In this document: piece by piece, positions 22,598-33,605 of the stretch | How the letters are laid out: every line of letters starts with the position of its first letter | Numbering within the stretch: position 1 is the first letter of the stretch | Source: Shinisaurus crocodilurus | Taxonomy: Eukaryota; Chordata; Lepidosauria; Squamata; Shinisauridae | Direction of reading: 5' to 3' | Assembly: GCA_021292165.1 (NCBI GenBank) | Contig: CM037876.1 | Span: 39,108,575 to 39,172,574 of the forward strand | Length of the DNA: 64,000 bases | Notes under the pieces: generated by a model | What the model was told of the DNA's origin: nothing | Database searches by the model: none | What the model saw: the letters and a program-made list of their open reading frames with translations, nothing else | Translations under genes and position numbers: made by a program

Positions 22598-22889
22598 TGT
22601 CACAACTTCAGGAACAGGTCAGACACAAACACCAAAGGATGGAAAAACAGCAAGCATTGCCAGCGAAAAATCTGAGGGCTCCACTGCAGGATCTGAAGAT
22701 CTTGAAAGACCTTACCTTCATGCCCCAACATCAAGTGAGCGAACTGATTCACCCCTTGTGCAAGAACCTGAAGACCATCACTTCCACCAAGAAGATCTGT
22801 ATCCAAGGAAAAATAGTCTGGTGATTGTGGAATCAATTGATGAACAGCCAGGAAAATTAGAAAGATATGAAGAAGAATTGTTGGAAAAG
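22598..22889 (+). CDS. ANK2: Ankyrin-B regulatory-domain exon
   Basis: This 292-nt exon takes two bases from the previous exon (phase 2) and ends in phase 0. It encodes (F)VTTSGTGQTQTPKDGKTASI, a Ser/Thr- and acid-rich middle, then PLVQEPEDHHFHQEDLYPRK and NSLVIVESIDEQPGKLERYE. The last block matches mammalian ankyrin-B, which has TSLVIVES here from memory. The middle is poorly conserved, as expected for the disordered C-terminal regulatory domain. The acceptor is TTTTAATTCACAG and the donor GTAAGT. The frame is open throughout. Confidence 0.9.
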
Positions 22890-23310
22890 GTAAGTAGTAC
22901 CACCAGCTTGATATATCATATACTTACTCCTGAGGTTCACACTCTTTGGATGGTTTATTACTGAGAGGAATACCAGCTTTAATATAACCTTGTTTGGTAC
23001 TTGGTGTAGGAAAAAAACACCTGGATAATAAATACCAGTGTTTTTTATGCATAACTGGTTAAAAGACTATACCAAATGAAAATCAAATACAAATGAAAGG
23101 AAGCTGGAATGCAAAACAAAGGTATACGGTAGAAGTGAAAAAGGAAACAGAAATGCAACTATGAAACTGCTGTTACCTAAATCAGAATAGAGCAGCAATC
23201 CAAAATTAAATGTTCCGGAATGGTTTCAAGATGGAGAATCCTTTGTAAGAGAAAACCTTTCTAAGATAGCATATCCTATCTTAAGGATATGCTATCCTTA
23301 AGACTAACAA

Positions 23311-23395
23311 TGCAATCTTGTACATGTCAACTCAGAAGTAAGTCCCCTTGAGTTCAATGGGACATATTTTCAAGTAAGCAGATGTAGGATTGCAG
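23311..23395. mobile_element. Short foldback element, TGCAATC/GATTGCA ends
   Basis: TGCAATCTTGTACATG at the left pairs imperfectly with GATGTAGGATTGCAG at the right. It has the same core (AGAAGTAAGTCCCCTTGA) as the copy at 14911-14996. Confidence 0.65.
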
Positions 23396-24023
23396 CCTAA
23401 GGACTTCACAGATGCTATTTTTTTCCTGTGCCAAGAAGGGATGGCAGATAATTTTGTTTAGTTCACATTTCAATAAGAATTTAACAAATTCACACTCCCA
23501 AATCAATATATGAACTGGAATGTAGTTATCCTTTGGTATTCTCACATCTCAGAATTTTGTGATGCAGTTCTCTGAACAAAAAACACAATATACAAAAAAT
23601 ATAATATACAAACATGTTTATTATACTAGTGAATTCAGCATGCAGAAAACATAATAGAAAATGACTTTCAAAAAAGTGTATATAAGGCAAAATTGCACAA
23701 CAATGTGTATATTAGGAGAAATGTGCACAAAAATATATATGAATGAAGATGCAAAGTGATTCAGGAACAGGATGGAACAAATTGAGGTTTGGAAAAATCT
23801 CTCGGGAGATTATCTCTGTGTAGGAAAAGAAAATGCAATGAATGCATTGGAAGCCAATATGTGCATTTCTGATTTGTGCATCTGCAGCATAACAAATATT
23901 TGTGCTAACTTCATACATTTCGGTGTACCTGGTTTTTCCCCCTACACAGAGATCATTAATGATTGGCAAACTCCCTTTGGTTCTATTCCTACTTGCCAAA
24001 AATATCCACTAAAATAGAAAATA

Positions 24024-24819
24024 CAGTAATACCTTGGATCACGAGCATAATTCGTTCCGGAACCATGCTCGTAATCCAAAATACTCATACATTAAAGCGA
24101 GTTTCCCCATTAGAAATAATGGGAACTCAGATGATTCGTTCCACAACCATTTAATCACATCCTTTGCGTCACTGATGGGGCCGGATGTGACGCGATGGGA
24201 CCGCCGGCAGGCGGAGAGGCGAGCCGCCGCTTGCTTGCAACGGTAGGAAGCAGCGGGAGCGGCTCCACGCATCTCCCTGCGAGGGAGCTGGCAAAGCACT
24301 TGCCGGCTCTTTGGCAGGGAGATGCACCTCCTGGCCACTCGGCCGGCCGGCGCAGCAGCACGAGGCGGTGGCCGAGCCCGGCCGCGCCGCGCCTCGCAGG
24401 AAGCCCCCTGCCTCCTGGACACTTGGCCCGCTGGCGCAGCAGCGTGAGGTGGTGGCCTGAGCCCGGCTGCGCCGCACCTCGCAGGAAGCCTTCACCTCGT
24501 GGACACTCGGACGGACGGCGCAGCAGTGCGAGGCGGCGGCCGAGCCCGGCTGCACCTCGCGGGAAGCCCCCGCCTCCTGGACACTCGGCCGGCCGGCGCA
24601 GCAGCGCAAGGCGGCAGCCGAGCCCGGCCGAGCCTCCAGGGAAGCCCCATGGAGGCATAAATTTAAATTTGAAAGACATCTCGCAATGGGAGCCACATGC
24701 GGCAGCAGCGGCTCATGTTGCGAGACTTGCTCGTCTTTCAAATGTAAATTTATGCCAAATTTTTCCTCATCTTACGAGAAACTTGCAAACCGGGTTACTC
24801 GTAATCCGAGGTATTACTG
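24024..24819. mobile_element. Mariner-like non-autonomous element with GC-rich core
   Basis: The termini are CAGTAATACCTTGGATCACG and, inverted, TACTCGTAATCCGAGGTATT|ACTG, flanked by TA on both sides (24022-24023 and 24820-24821). Shared termini and TA duplications tie it to the copies at 30992-31247 and 43615-43862, which are only about 250 bp. The extra 550 bp is a CpG-rich core with about four 80-bp tandem units (24335-24645) and an inner inverted repeat, GGCATAAATTTAAATTTG ... AAATGTAAATTTATGCC. No transposase is encoded; the open frames across the core are by-products of its base composition. Confidence 0.9.
24335..24645. repeat. GC-rich minisatellite, about four units of ~80 bp
   Basis: Each unit contains GGCGCAGCAG, then GGCCGAGCCCGG-like text, then CTCGCAGGAAGCC, then CCTCCTGGACACTCGG. 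The units are clearly related but diverged. The block has far more CpG than anything around it, which is unusual inside an AT-rich intron. Confidence 0.85.
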
Positions 24820-25547
24820 TAGTTCATTTTCCCCCCAAGCCCCATTATGACCCAAGGGTTGGGGGACCCTTTGGACCAGATTTGGAGCCCATGCGAATAG
24901 CACAAGTAAGCAAGTGGACAGCAACAGAAAACATATGTTGACCAAATTCAATTCATAGCATCTTCAGTAGAAGGATCTGCTGTTGCAAGGCTGGAATTTC
25001 TGCAAATGTCACAGAAGGACTGTTTCCAATCAAGATCGACAGTATTATCCCAGTGTAAGGGAGTTCCTTATACTGTCCTATACCCTGTGTGATCTGCAGA
25101 TCACATCTTCTGCCACTATGTGCCAGAAGGAACAACAGAGGCCTAATGCTTGTTAGGAGTTATCCAGTAGCTCAAAATTATAATATGAGTGTTGGTCATT
25201 AGCAAGTATTTGGAAACTCTTATCTTTTTAGGTTTATAGATAATGAAAGATTTTGAGCTATGTCTGAATTATTTAAACTCATTGCACAATGCATGACATC
25301 AACGAGAGCATAAAAACAAGCGAGGGAAGGTTTCTTAAGGCTGCGCTAGGCCAGGGTGCCATCACAGATTCAAAGGCAATTTCTCTGTCTTATGTTCTGC
25401 CCAAGGCAAGAAGCAATGCAGCTACTTCTCCTGCTCCAGCAGGCGTCTGTGTGGTTTTCATTGTGCTAATGCAAAAGGGGCCAAATGCTGTTCATTCATG
25501 TGTGCAGTATCAGTATGATAAGAGCAATGCTTCCATGCTTCCACTAG

Positions 25548-25640
25548 GAGCTAGCAGAGGAATTAGGTGAGCTGGAGGCCAGCTCAGATGAGGAAGAGAT
25601 GGTAACTACCAGGGTCGTTCGCCGCCGGGTGATTATTCAG
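25548..25640 (+). CDS. ANK2: Ankyrin-B 93-nt cassette exon, obscurin-binding-like motif
   Basis: A phase 0/0 exon of 31 codons between TGCTTCCACTAG and GTACAG. It encodes ELAEELGELEASSDEEEM followed by VTTRVVRRRVIIQ. The same arrangement, an acidic stretch then TRVVRRRV, occurs in small ankyrin-1 of striated muscle, where that basic segment is part of the obscurin-binding surface. In ankyrin-B this exon is known to me as alternatively used. Being symmetric, it can be skipped without changing frame, joining LLEK directly to ADDMPEMPPEAV. No stop or frameshift is present. The tissue use in this species cannot be read from the sequence. Confidence 0.85.
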
Positions 25641-26152
25641 GTACAGGAGTGTTGAACTACTGCACGTGCCAGTGGCAGTTATGTCCTGGATACACCTCTA
25701 GGACCCACCCTTTCCCCAAAGGACTGTTCCTGAAGCAACCCTTGGCTGGTATTGCACTGATGAATTTGGCATGATCCTGAATAATGCATGTCCATAGAAT
25801 AACATGTTACCTTTTCTGATTTGTTTTGGGAAGGGAGGGCAAGGGAAATCCAATAGGCTGTCATCTAATGTGCACTTTGAGAATGTCCCACTGCCAACTG
25901 AGAGGACAAACACTTTGATTTGCTGCTTCAACACCACCTATTACTAGGTCAGATTCTTTCTTTTTTGCCTATTGGTTCAAGGTTTTGTTGCATGCTTTTA
26001 AATACTGATTTGCAGAACTTTTATTAGAGTTTAACAACTCTGCTTCAGTGCTTCCTGGTTCCTTTCTTTTATTCTTGCTATAACCAACTAACTTATTTTT
26101 TGAAGTTTCTTTAATTCTCCCCCTTTTACGAATTTTGTTCTTTTTACACTAG
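25641..26152. other. ANK2: ANK2 intron
   Basis: 512 nt ending in a long pyrimidine tract (TTTAATTCTCCCCCTTTTAC ... CTTTTTACACTAG). No repeat or exon seen. Confidence 0.8.
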
Positions 26153-26236
26153 GCTGATGATATGCCTGAAATGCCACCAGAGGCTGTAACAGAGGAGCAG
26201 TATACGGATGAGCATGGTCATATTGTGGTGAAGAAG
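26153..26236 (+). CDS. ANK2: Ankyrin-B regulatory-domain exon (VTEEQYTDEHGH)
   Basis: This 84-nt phase 0/0 exon encodes ADDMPEMPPEAVTEEQYTDE followed by HGHIVVKK. The TEEQ(Y/F)TDE(H/Q)G(H/N) block is shared by ankyrins 1 and B. Together with the exons on each side it recreates the small-ankyrin-1-like segment. The frame is intact. The donor reads GTATAG, a weak match to consensus. Confidence 0.92.
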
Positions 26237-27596
26237 GTATAGACATTACATTGTTGACTTAATGAGGAAAGTATAAAGAGCACTTCAGAAGTTGTATATT
26301 AAACCTATGCTTGGGCCATTTCATGCATTACAAAATTAAATTAAGAGAAGTGCTCCTGTAGGACACTTCAGTGTCTAGTTCACTTGGAAACATCTCCTGC
26401 AGTAAGTGGGCAATTAGGCTTCCTATATGGCAGTCCTGATCAGGCCAACCCAAGCGGCAACCTAACATGCTGATTCAGATTTGATCCCTGTGGCATGCCA
26501 ACTACCTGCTGGTGCAAACCGTGCAATCATCAGAGGTGACACAGCAAGACTCCTGTGCAGCCACAATGAACCACAACTCTAAGTCTGAATAGGCTGCCAC
26601 CATGATGCAGCTTCAGAGCCTAGTTATCAAACTAGGGCCATTTTCAACAGGTTTTGCCTTCACAGCAGTGCTTTATTGGAGGGAAGCAACAGGATTGGTG
26701 CCAAGGTTGATAAAGAGGCATCTAAGGCTGCACTGCAATGCACACTTACCTGGTGGGAAGCCCCACGGAACACAGTGGGACTGATTTCTGAGTAAACATG
26801 CACAGAATTGCAGTGCATAGCTACTTTACCTGGCACCATGCAAACCTGTGTCAAACCTAATATGTTCAAGACATTACACAACGATGGAAAAGACTCACTG
26901 ACTTTGCAGTAAAGATCTGAACAGAGTAGATTCTTGCTGGCTCCTTGATCGCAAATATTTTCTGAAAAATCCATGTGAGGTGTTCTTTTCTTTGTTTTGA
27001 CAAACAAGTTTCTATATATATTTCTCCACTGGAATCATTCCAAAGTCCTTGTCTGAGAAGAAATATGTCAGAAGTAGTCCCTGTGTATTGAATATAGTGG
27101 GTTGCATCCAATGCTACTGTCTGATCTGCCAGCAGAACAGAAACTGCTGGCAGAATGGATTCCCCATCCTCCCTGATGCCCCCACTTGCACCCTAAACCT
27201 GCTCCAAAGGGTTGGGTGACCCTCTGGAATTTTAGGGGGTGCACAGTGGACTGCAGGGGGAGGAGAGCAAGGGGAAGTCCCATTGCGTGAATGGGCGTCT
27301 GCTCGCATGACGTTGGATGAAACCCGGTGTACCAAAGAGGTTGGATTTATTAAGGTTCCTTCAGAATAGTGTGCTTAGGTGAGCTGATTTCAAATAGCTA
27401 ATCCTGAATTGCCTCTGGCCTCATATTACCTGCTATAAAATAGATGAAGTGATGCCTCCAGCACCTTTTGGAAGGGTTATTTGTGTTTGAAAACTTATAG
27501 AAGTTACTTGAGCTTTGAAAAGGTAAGTATGAGTACAGCGAATTAAAATTCTACCTACTGACAACATAACTCTTAATAACAATGTCACCCCATTAG
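26237..27596. other. ANK2: ANK2 intron
   Basis: Contains a TGCAATG/AATTGCAG foldback element (26731-26814) and, at about 27098-27326, a longer degenerate element beginning GGGTTGCATCCAATGC and ending TTGGATGAAACCC. Otherwise unique. Confidence 0.7.
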
Positions 27597-27761
27597 GTCA
27601 CTAGAAAAATCATTAGACGATTCGTTTTACCAGACGGCACAGAAAAGGAAGAAATTGTGATGCAGGGAGAGCCACAGGAGCCTGTTACAGTGGAACAGGG
27701 AGACGGATATTCCAAAGTCATAAAGCGGGTTGTGCTGAAAAGTGACAGTGAACAATCAGAG
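27597..27761 (+). CDS. ANK2: Ankyrin-B regulatory-domain exon (VTRKIIRRF)
   Basis: This 165-nt phase 0/0 exon encodes [20 protein letters not shown], then [20 protein letters not shown] and KSDSEQSE. The basic KVTRKIIRR segment formed across the junction with 26153-26236 corresponds to the second basic patch of small ankyrin-1 (KKIIRKVVR). [16 protein letters not shown] is characteristic of ankyrin-B. Reading through the GTTAGA donor stays open for about 88 codons, so intron retention would add an unrelated tail. Confidence 0.93.
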
Positions 27762-28298
27762 GTTAGATTATTTTTTCCTCCAACTTTATCTGTTCAGAAG
27801 CAACTTAGCAAAATTAAGAGCAGTATCACCCCAATAGTGTTTTTCTGGACATTGTATTTAACTATAAACTTAAAGATAGCTATGTTGCAACCTCCTTCCA
27901 TTTCAATGGCAAGTCTGCATGTGTCTTCCGGAAGCAAACTGAGAACCGGTTCATGCATGGTCTGGGTGTTTAGGCTGCACATACATCAGGATGTAGGGGC
28001 AAGCCTTGTGAACTGTAGAGTGTGAATAGGGGGCGGCTGCATCCTATGCGTGGGCCTACTCAGAGATCTGTCCACCTTCTCTTATACATCACTTGTCTTC
28101 TGGGAATGAAAGAAGAATGACTAGAAAGCCAGCCAGATGTATTTGGAGAATCTGGAGCATTTTACTTGGGAGAAAATAAGCCACTTGACTGAGTAGCAAA
28201 TTATGTTTTACCATTCATTTTGGACCTTAGGTAGGAAACCAGTGGCTCTGGTTCTGGGCGCAAGCACACAGTTTATCCATGATACCTTTCTTCACCAG
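27762..28298. other. ANK2: ANK2 intron
   Basis: 537 nt, no recognised repeat or exon, ending in CCTTTCTTCACCAG. Confidence 0.8.
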
Positions 28299-28481
28299 GT
28301 GACCTTTTCTGAGCCAAGTGTTTTAACTAGTGCCTCAGAATTTCAGTCTGAACCCGTGGAAGGCCGCAAGGTCAGTAAAGTTGTGAAGACTACAGTAGTT
28401 CATGGAGAGCGAATGGAGAAACACCATGGAGATACTAGCTTAGCAACTGATCTTCCATCAGCCAAAGATGACTTTGAAGAG
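28299..28481 (+). CDS. ANK2: Ankyrin-B regulatory-domain exon (KVSKVVKTTVVHGERMEKH)
   Basis: This 183-nt phase 0/0 exon encodes VTFSEPSVLTSASEFQSEPV, EGRKVSKVVKTTVVHGERME and then LATDLPSAKDDFEE. It is well conserved with mammalian ankyrin-B as remembered. No function is assigned to this segment. The frame is open and both splice sites (CTTCACCAG, GTAAAA) are acceptable. Confidence 0.92.
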
Positions 28482-29423
28482 GTAAAATATTTTTGCTCTT
28501 TCTGACAATTCTACTGGAACTTTCAATCTGGAAAAGTACCAACTTTTCAGAATGTATTCTGGAGTAGGATTGTGATACCAAACACCTGCCCCTATAACAT
28601 AGGAAGTTCTCCAGTGATAAAGAATTAAATAAAATATAGCCAGTTTCTCCTCAGGTAGGATTACTTCCACCACTCCGTTTTGCCATATTCCCCTGGCTGG
28701 GCCAGAAGAACCCTTAAACTTTATACATCTAAATACAGTAGGCAGGCAAGAGGGTAAGGCATCATGGGCCTTAGCTAGGAAAGAAAGCTCCAATAAGGGA
28801 ACATATCATGGGTTTCACTAAATTCCCAAACAGGCGTTTTATTGATAGATTGAAAGGACAGGGTTTACAGGTTAGCATAGGTCAAGCTGAAACAAAACAA
28901 ATGTCTTAAAATGTCTAGCTCCTGCTATCCCTTGGGTTATTTAAAAGGTAGGACAACAGTATATGTGACAGGAACAGGCTTAGATCAAATCACAAGCTTC
29001 TGTCTCTTTCTCTCATGTTAGTCACTTTCCTCCTAATGGACAAATCACAACTGCCAGTGATATCTTTCCCTTTCTAGATTCTGTCAGGGAAAGGCCTCTC
29101 TCCTGATTGCAAATGTTGCTGGAGAAGCAGTTCTCTAGCAGCTGCAGCTAGCTGTAGATTCTGTTGCGACTCCACAAATTTCAGCACTTTTTCTAAACTG
29201 TCAAAATATGATCAATAACTTGATTTCATTGTCAGCCATTTCTTATTGCAGGATATGTCATATTACTAAAATTTCAGATGGCTCTATACACATACATATA
29301 TCATTCTATAACTATTCTTTTTCTCATTGGTTTAGCAGTTATTCTAGCATTACAGTAGCTTTAAATAATTAAACTATGCTTATGTTCTTGGGCACTACGG
29401 TTTTGTTTCTTGTTTTACTTTAG
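28482..29423. other. ANK2: ANK2 intron
   Basis: 942 nt without a recognised repeat family, ending in CTTGTTTTACTTTAG. Confidence 0.75.
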
Positions 29424-29515
29424 GCCCTGAGTTATGCAGGTAACAAAATGAAAATTGAAGTCCCCCCATTAGTAGAGAAAGAGATCATGAAAGAGGATGG
29501 CTCAGTTATTAAAAG
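29424..29515 (+). CDS. ANK2: Ankyrin-B regulatory-domain exon (EKEIMKEDGSVIKR)
   Basis: This 92-nt exon, phase 0 to phase 2, encodes ALSYAGNKMKIEVPPLVEKE followed by IMKEDGSVIK(R). The arginine codon is completed by the next exon (AG|G). It matches the ankyrin-B segment NEIMKEDGSIIKRTTMSK from memory. The donor GTTTGG departs from consensus at the usual A/G of position +3, but the phase and peptide match support it. Confidence 0.9.
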
Positions 29516-29769
29516 GTTTGGGTTGGCATGGCAATGAAGTGCTTAGTGGCAAAAGATTAACAAACTAACAGAAATACTCATGGGAAGTGAAATAATGTCA
29601 ATTGTGACTCTTAAGTAGCTTAAGTATTACTTGCAAACATACTAAATGACATGCACTAACACAGCTTGTGAGAAATGGGGAGTCTAAGCATAAAACTATC
29701 AAAGAGACAGGCACTTTTGAAATAACTGATGTACCATTCTGACCCGAAGTTTGTAATCATAGAAACTTA

Positions 29770-30195
29770 GAAAATTCTGGAATCGATGAATCATAGAGTT
29801 GAAAGGGACCTCAAAGGTCATCTAGGCCAAACCTCTGCTGATGCAGGAAATCAGCTGCTACAGCATCCCTGATGGGTGGCCTTCCAGGTCCACCACTTCC
29901 CAAGGCAGTCTGTTCCACTGTCAGACAGCTCAATCATCATCATCATCATCATCATCAGGCGATCATCAGGAATGTTTAGTTAAAGCCCTCTTTCTTGTAA
30001 TGTGAACCTGTTAGTTCTGGTCCTAACCGCTAGAGCAGCAGAAAACAAATTTGCTCTATCAAATTTATTACAGCCCATCATATAGTTGAAGATGACTATC
30101 GTGTCACCTCTTAATAGTCTTTTCTGCAGGTGAAACACACCCAAACTCCTTCCACTTTTCCTGATAGGACTTGGGCCTCTCAGTGATGATCCATA
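29770..30195 (-). mobile_element. CR1 LINE 3' end
   Basis: On the + strand it starts GAATCATAGAGTTGAAAGGG, the complement of the CR1 3' terminus with its ATTCTATGA tail, and continues with ACCTCAAAGGTCATCTAGGC and CTGTTCCACTGTCAGACAGC. A run of ATC triplets (29937-29956) interrupts it. It is a non-coding 3' fragment. Confidence 0.8.
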
Positions 30196-30991
30196 CTACA
30201 GGCATAAGATCATATCCATTTACTCCAGATTAATTAAGACAGAATAAATACCACCACTGCTTTAGTATCCATGATCACAAGCACACTTTGAATCCCCCAC
30301 TCTTCCCATAGACACCCATTAAAAGAGTGGGGAAAATCTGCCTTTTGCTATTATTTTCAAGAAGTCAATTTTACATTATCTGTACTCCAACAATATACTA
30401 GCAGTGACTCTATAGCTGACCTTTCCCTGTAATAAACACAGCTGAAATATGAATAAAAATAGGATCAAAATAGAAAATTGGTAATCTGCAAACCTAAAAT
30501 TCTCCACTTTGCTATTCAAACAAACAAGTGGGAAAGAAAATGTTGCATTATATTCTCAGCCCCTAAGAGGAGTGTGAGTTCCAGCCAGCCTGCAACAGGG
30601 ACCTTATAGTGTGATTCAGGCTTTAGGGGATCAGGAGGGAGAAGGGGGGAAAGACACCCCTTTTTCTTTCTCCCTGCAACCCCCCCCCCCACGCTAGCTG
30701 TGCTATAAGGCTGCCTGCTAGCCCTGAACTTGAACATTCTGGGATAAAACAAACCTAACACACACAGTTTAGAGGTTGCCCAGTGTGTCTGTGGACCTCT
30801 TCATATGTTACCTTTTGAAGAGAAATCTCAAAGTGTGCAGTTCTTGGAATCTCCTCTGCTCCTCCACTTCCATCCCAGCAAGTGCAACATAATATTGATT
30901 GATTGGTTGATTGATTTGATTTGTACTCACCTTTCTACGAAGAAAATGGCACTCAAGGTGGCTAACATGTGAATCAGGGTGAACCTTATTA

Positions 30992-31247
30992 CAGTAATAC
31001 CTTGGATTGCAAGTAAATTGGTCTGAGAATGTTTTGCAAAACAAGATTTTTTTAAAAAAAAATGTTACTTGATAAACGAGCAAGGTCTTGCAAGACAGAT
31101 AGGGATGTAACCACTCGCCTTGAGCGGGCGTTGCGGGCCGAAATCAGCCCCGCTCACGCCCGCCAGAGACTTGCTTTGATATAAGAGTGTTTTGGATTAC
31201 AAGCACGGTTCCGGAACGAATTATGCTTGCAATCTAAAGTATTACTG
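30992..31247. mobile_element. Mariner-like MITE, 256 bp
   Basis: CAGTAATACCTTGGATTGC at the left and, inverted, GCAATCTAAAGTATTACTG at the right. TA flanks it on both sides (30990-30991 and 31248-31249). The subterminal GTTCCGGAACGAATTATGC block is shared with the copies at 24024 and 43615. Confidence 0.9.
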
Positions 31248-31670
31248 TATTGAATAAGGTTTCTCCCCTAATGACCAGATCTTTCTCCAGAAAGAATATG
31301 TTTTTTGAATTTATCCAGGTTCCCCAGTCTCATGAAGACCTAATGGCTGGGTTCACATAATTGGGGAAGGAAAAGAAGCCACGGTGGCGTCGGTGGCTTC
31401 TTTTCCCCGCCCTGTGCGTGCTGGTATTTATTCTCCTTTTCGTCCTTTCTTTTATGGTATCCTATACTGGGTGAACATTGGGGAAGGAGCAGGGGGCTAG
31501 TTAATGAGGGCATCATAAGGTTTCCCACATGTGATTTTACCAAGACATTTGCTAATTATCACCATGTATGCATTGCATGGTTTCTTGTTTACTTTTAAGA
31601 CTGGACCTAATAATGACTGTGTTTGCAGGTAAGATGGAGGAAAAAGGGGGCAAGAGAGAGGGAAGATTTC

Positions 31671-31832
31671 ATAGATCATAGAGTCAGAAGGAACCTACAA
31701 GGCTATCGAGTCCAACCCTCTGCTCAATGCAGGAAACTAGAGGAGGAGTATCCCATCCAAGTAATAACCATGCCTGACCCTGCTTAGCTTTCCATGCTCA
31801 GACAAGCTGAGCCGGCATAAGCCACAGGCCTG
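31671..31832 (-). repeat. 5S rRNA-headed SINE with CR1-type tail
   Basis: The right half on the + strand is the complement of 5S rRNA (CCATCCAAGTAATAACCATG, CCTGACCCTGCTTAGCTTTC). The left half is the complement of a CR1 3' end (AGATCATAGAGTCAGAAGGA, CTATCGAGTCCAACCC). Sister copies are at 41071-41232 and 57855-58018, with the same junction (GCAGGAAACTAGAGGAGG). Confidence 0.85.
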
Positions 31833-31954
31833 TATAATCAGGGAGTGCTTTTTGTTTACAACAACTAGGACCTGCAACAAAATGTTGCGGTGTGGATTCC
31901 AGTGGAATGGATTCCACTCCATTCTATTCCCCCTCCACCAGTTTTCTTGTGCCC

Positions 31955-31994
31955 ACACACACACACACACACACTCACACTCACACTCACACAT
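31955..31994. repeat. AC microsatellite
   Basis: CA dinucleotide run passing into CACTCA hexamer-like repeats. Confidence 0.9.
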
Positions 31995-32504
31995 GCACAC
32001 AAAGTCAGTCAAGAATTCTGTGGCCTCTGAGAATTCTCAGTCCTCCTCCTCCTCCTCCACATTATTATTATTATTATTATTATCATTATCATCCCGCCTT
32101 TCTCCCAACACTGGGATCCATTAGCTGTTTTGTGGGTCATCTCAAAGATTTTTCAGAAAACCTTGGGGTTCCCCCAAGTCTGCTGATACCGCCTCCTTTT
32201 GGGGGATGTATTTAAGATATACATTTTTAAAAAGATATATTTTCTTTTATAAATACATACCAATAAGAATATACACAATAGTTATAAACAAGTTGAATAA
32301 AATAGAAGAATATTTATATCTGACTATATATATTGAGCCCTAACTTAGCTTATACTCTTATTTCATACAATTAGATTGTTCCTAGCAATACGTATGGATC
32401 TACCGTGTCTTGAACCTTGTTGTTCCAATAAGGTATAAAAAGACACAATTTCCCCATAAACTTACTCTCCTTTTGTCTCCACTTCCTGTAAGTTCATCAA
32501 TTTA

Positions 32505-32634
32505 GGGTGCAATCCAATGCATGTTTAGACAGAAAAAAGTCATACAACTCCCAGCATGCCCCAGACAGCATGGCTGGCTGGGGCATGCTGGGAGTTGTAC
32601 GACTTTCTGTCTAAACGCACATAGGATTGCACCC
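32505..32634. mobile_element. PIF/Harbinger-like foldback MITE, 130 bp
   Basis: GGGTGCAATCC and GGATTGCACCC are the inverted ends, and almost the whole element folds back on itself. TTA lies on both sides (32502-32504 and 32635-32637), fitting a 3-bp TWA target duplication. The inner part (CAACTCCCAGCATGCCCCAG) is shared with the hAT-type MITEs of this window. Confidence 0.8.
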
Positions 32635-32791
32635 TTAATCATGTACACCATATCTCACAATGCATTCATCCATTCTCCAATCAACAGTGGATTAGCTTTC
32701 TTCCAGTTATAACAGATAGTAATACGGGCTGCTGTTAGCATATGTACAACCAGGCCTTGTACTTTAGAAAGTCTTAAAGGACAATATAGAC

Positions 32792-32890
32792 CAGCGTTCT
32801 CCAACCTTGGGTCCCCAGATGTTTTTGGCCTTCAACTCCCAGCATGCCCCAGCCAGCATAGCTGACATTTTGACATGACATGACAAAATA
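32792..32890. mobile_element. hAT-type foldback MITE, degenerate right side
   Basis: CAGCGTTCTCCAACCTTGGG, CCCCAGATGTTTTTGGCC and CAACTCCCAGCATGCCCCAG match the left arm of the copies at 46414, 58312 and 60812. The right arm is lost or decayed. Confidence 0.7.
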
Positions 32891-33454
32891 TGACATTTTG
32901 TCATCGCTTCCTGCTCTAAAAATAGAAATATTTCCCACTGACAGTATAACATTTATTAGATAAGTCCCATTATCTAATGGTATATAACATTATAACATTT
33001 ATTAGATAAGTCCCATTTTACAATCTGTTCACTTTGGTGTCACTGTGATATTTACCAAAGCAGATTTAAGATGATGGTTGAAAACTATCATGGAACATGA
33101 GCTGCCTTTCAGAGTGTACTTATCACACCAGCACAAAACAGTTCACAGTTTTTTTTTAGCCAGGTTTTTATTCCCCCCCCCCCACACAATATTCACTAGT
33201 TATCAGACAGATATATGCCAAGATCACATATTGCTGAATATAGGCATTTTTGATCCAAATCTGTGTATCATTAATCTGACACAAGATTTCTGCATTGTTG
33301 ACAAAGAGGCAAAGCATGTGTTCCACTCTGTGATACCTCCCTCTTGTGCCTATTAGACCTATTCTGTCTGGTTTATACCTTGTGAAGCTATGGAAACATA
33401 TACTTTAAAGCTCAATTATTTTTAGAAATTGTATTATTTATACTTATTCTAGCT

Positions 33455-33605
33455 AGTACATTTATATCCCACCTTTCTTCCATCATGGAAGTCAAGGCCG
33501 CATACAGTGGGTTCCCAGATGGTCCCCCATCTATGCACTGACCAGATCCAGACCTACTTAGCTTCAGTAAATTCCCCATCATGTGCCCTCAGACCATGTC
33601 CTGGG
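33455..33605 (-). repeat. 5S-headed SINE with L2-like tail
   Basis: The + strand has TTTATATCCCACCTTTCTTC (LINE-like tail, complement orientation) followed by GGTCCCCCATCTATGCACTG and ACCAGATCCAGACCTACTTA, a diverged complement of 5S rRNA. The head is the same as at 31671 but the tail differs. Confidence 0.6.

Larger units (their letters stand above)
22890..25547. other. ANK2: ANK2 intron
   Basis: Holds a copy of the CAATCC/GATTGCAG foldback element (23311-23395) and a 796-bp mariner-like element with a GC-rich core (24024-24819). A short hairpin, GATAGCATATCC ... GGATATGCTATC, is at about 23265-23297. The rest appears unique. Confidence 0.75.

Noticed and set aside
24155..24941. Long overlapping open frames on both strands across the GC-rich block.
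   Set aside because: They lie inside a mariner-like MITE with CpG-rich tandem repeats. Composition alone explains the lack of stops, and no known domain is present.
29937..29965. ATC run followed by AGGCGATCA, resembling the 3' end of the 4-kb LINE.
   Set aside because: Only about 15-20 bp match and triplet expansion inside CR1 explains it; too short to call an insertion.
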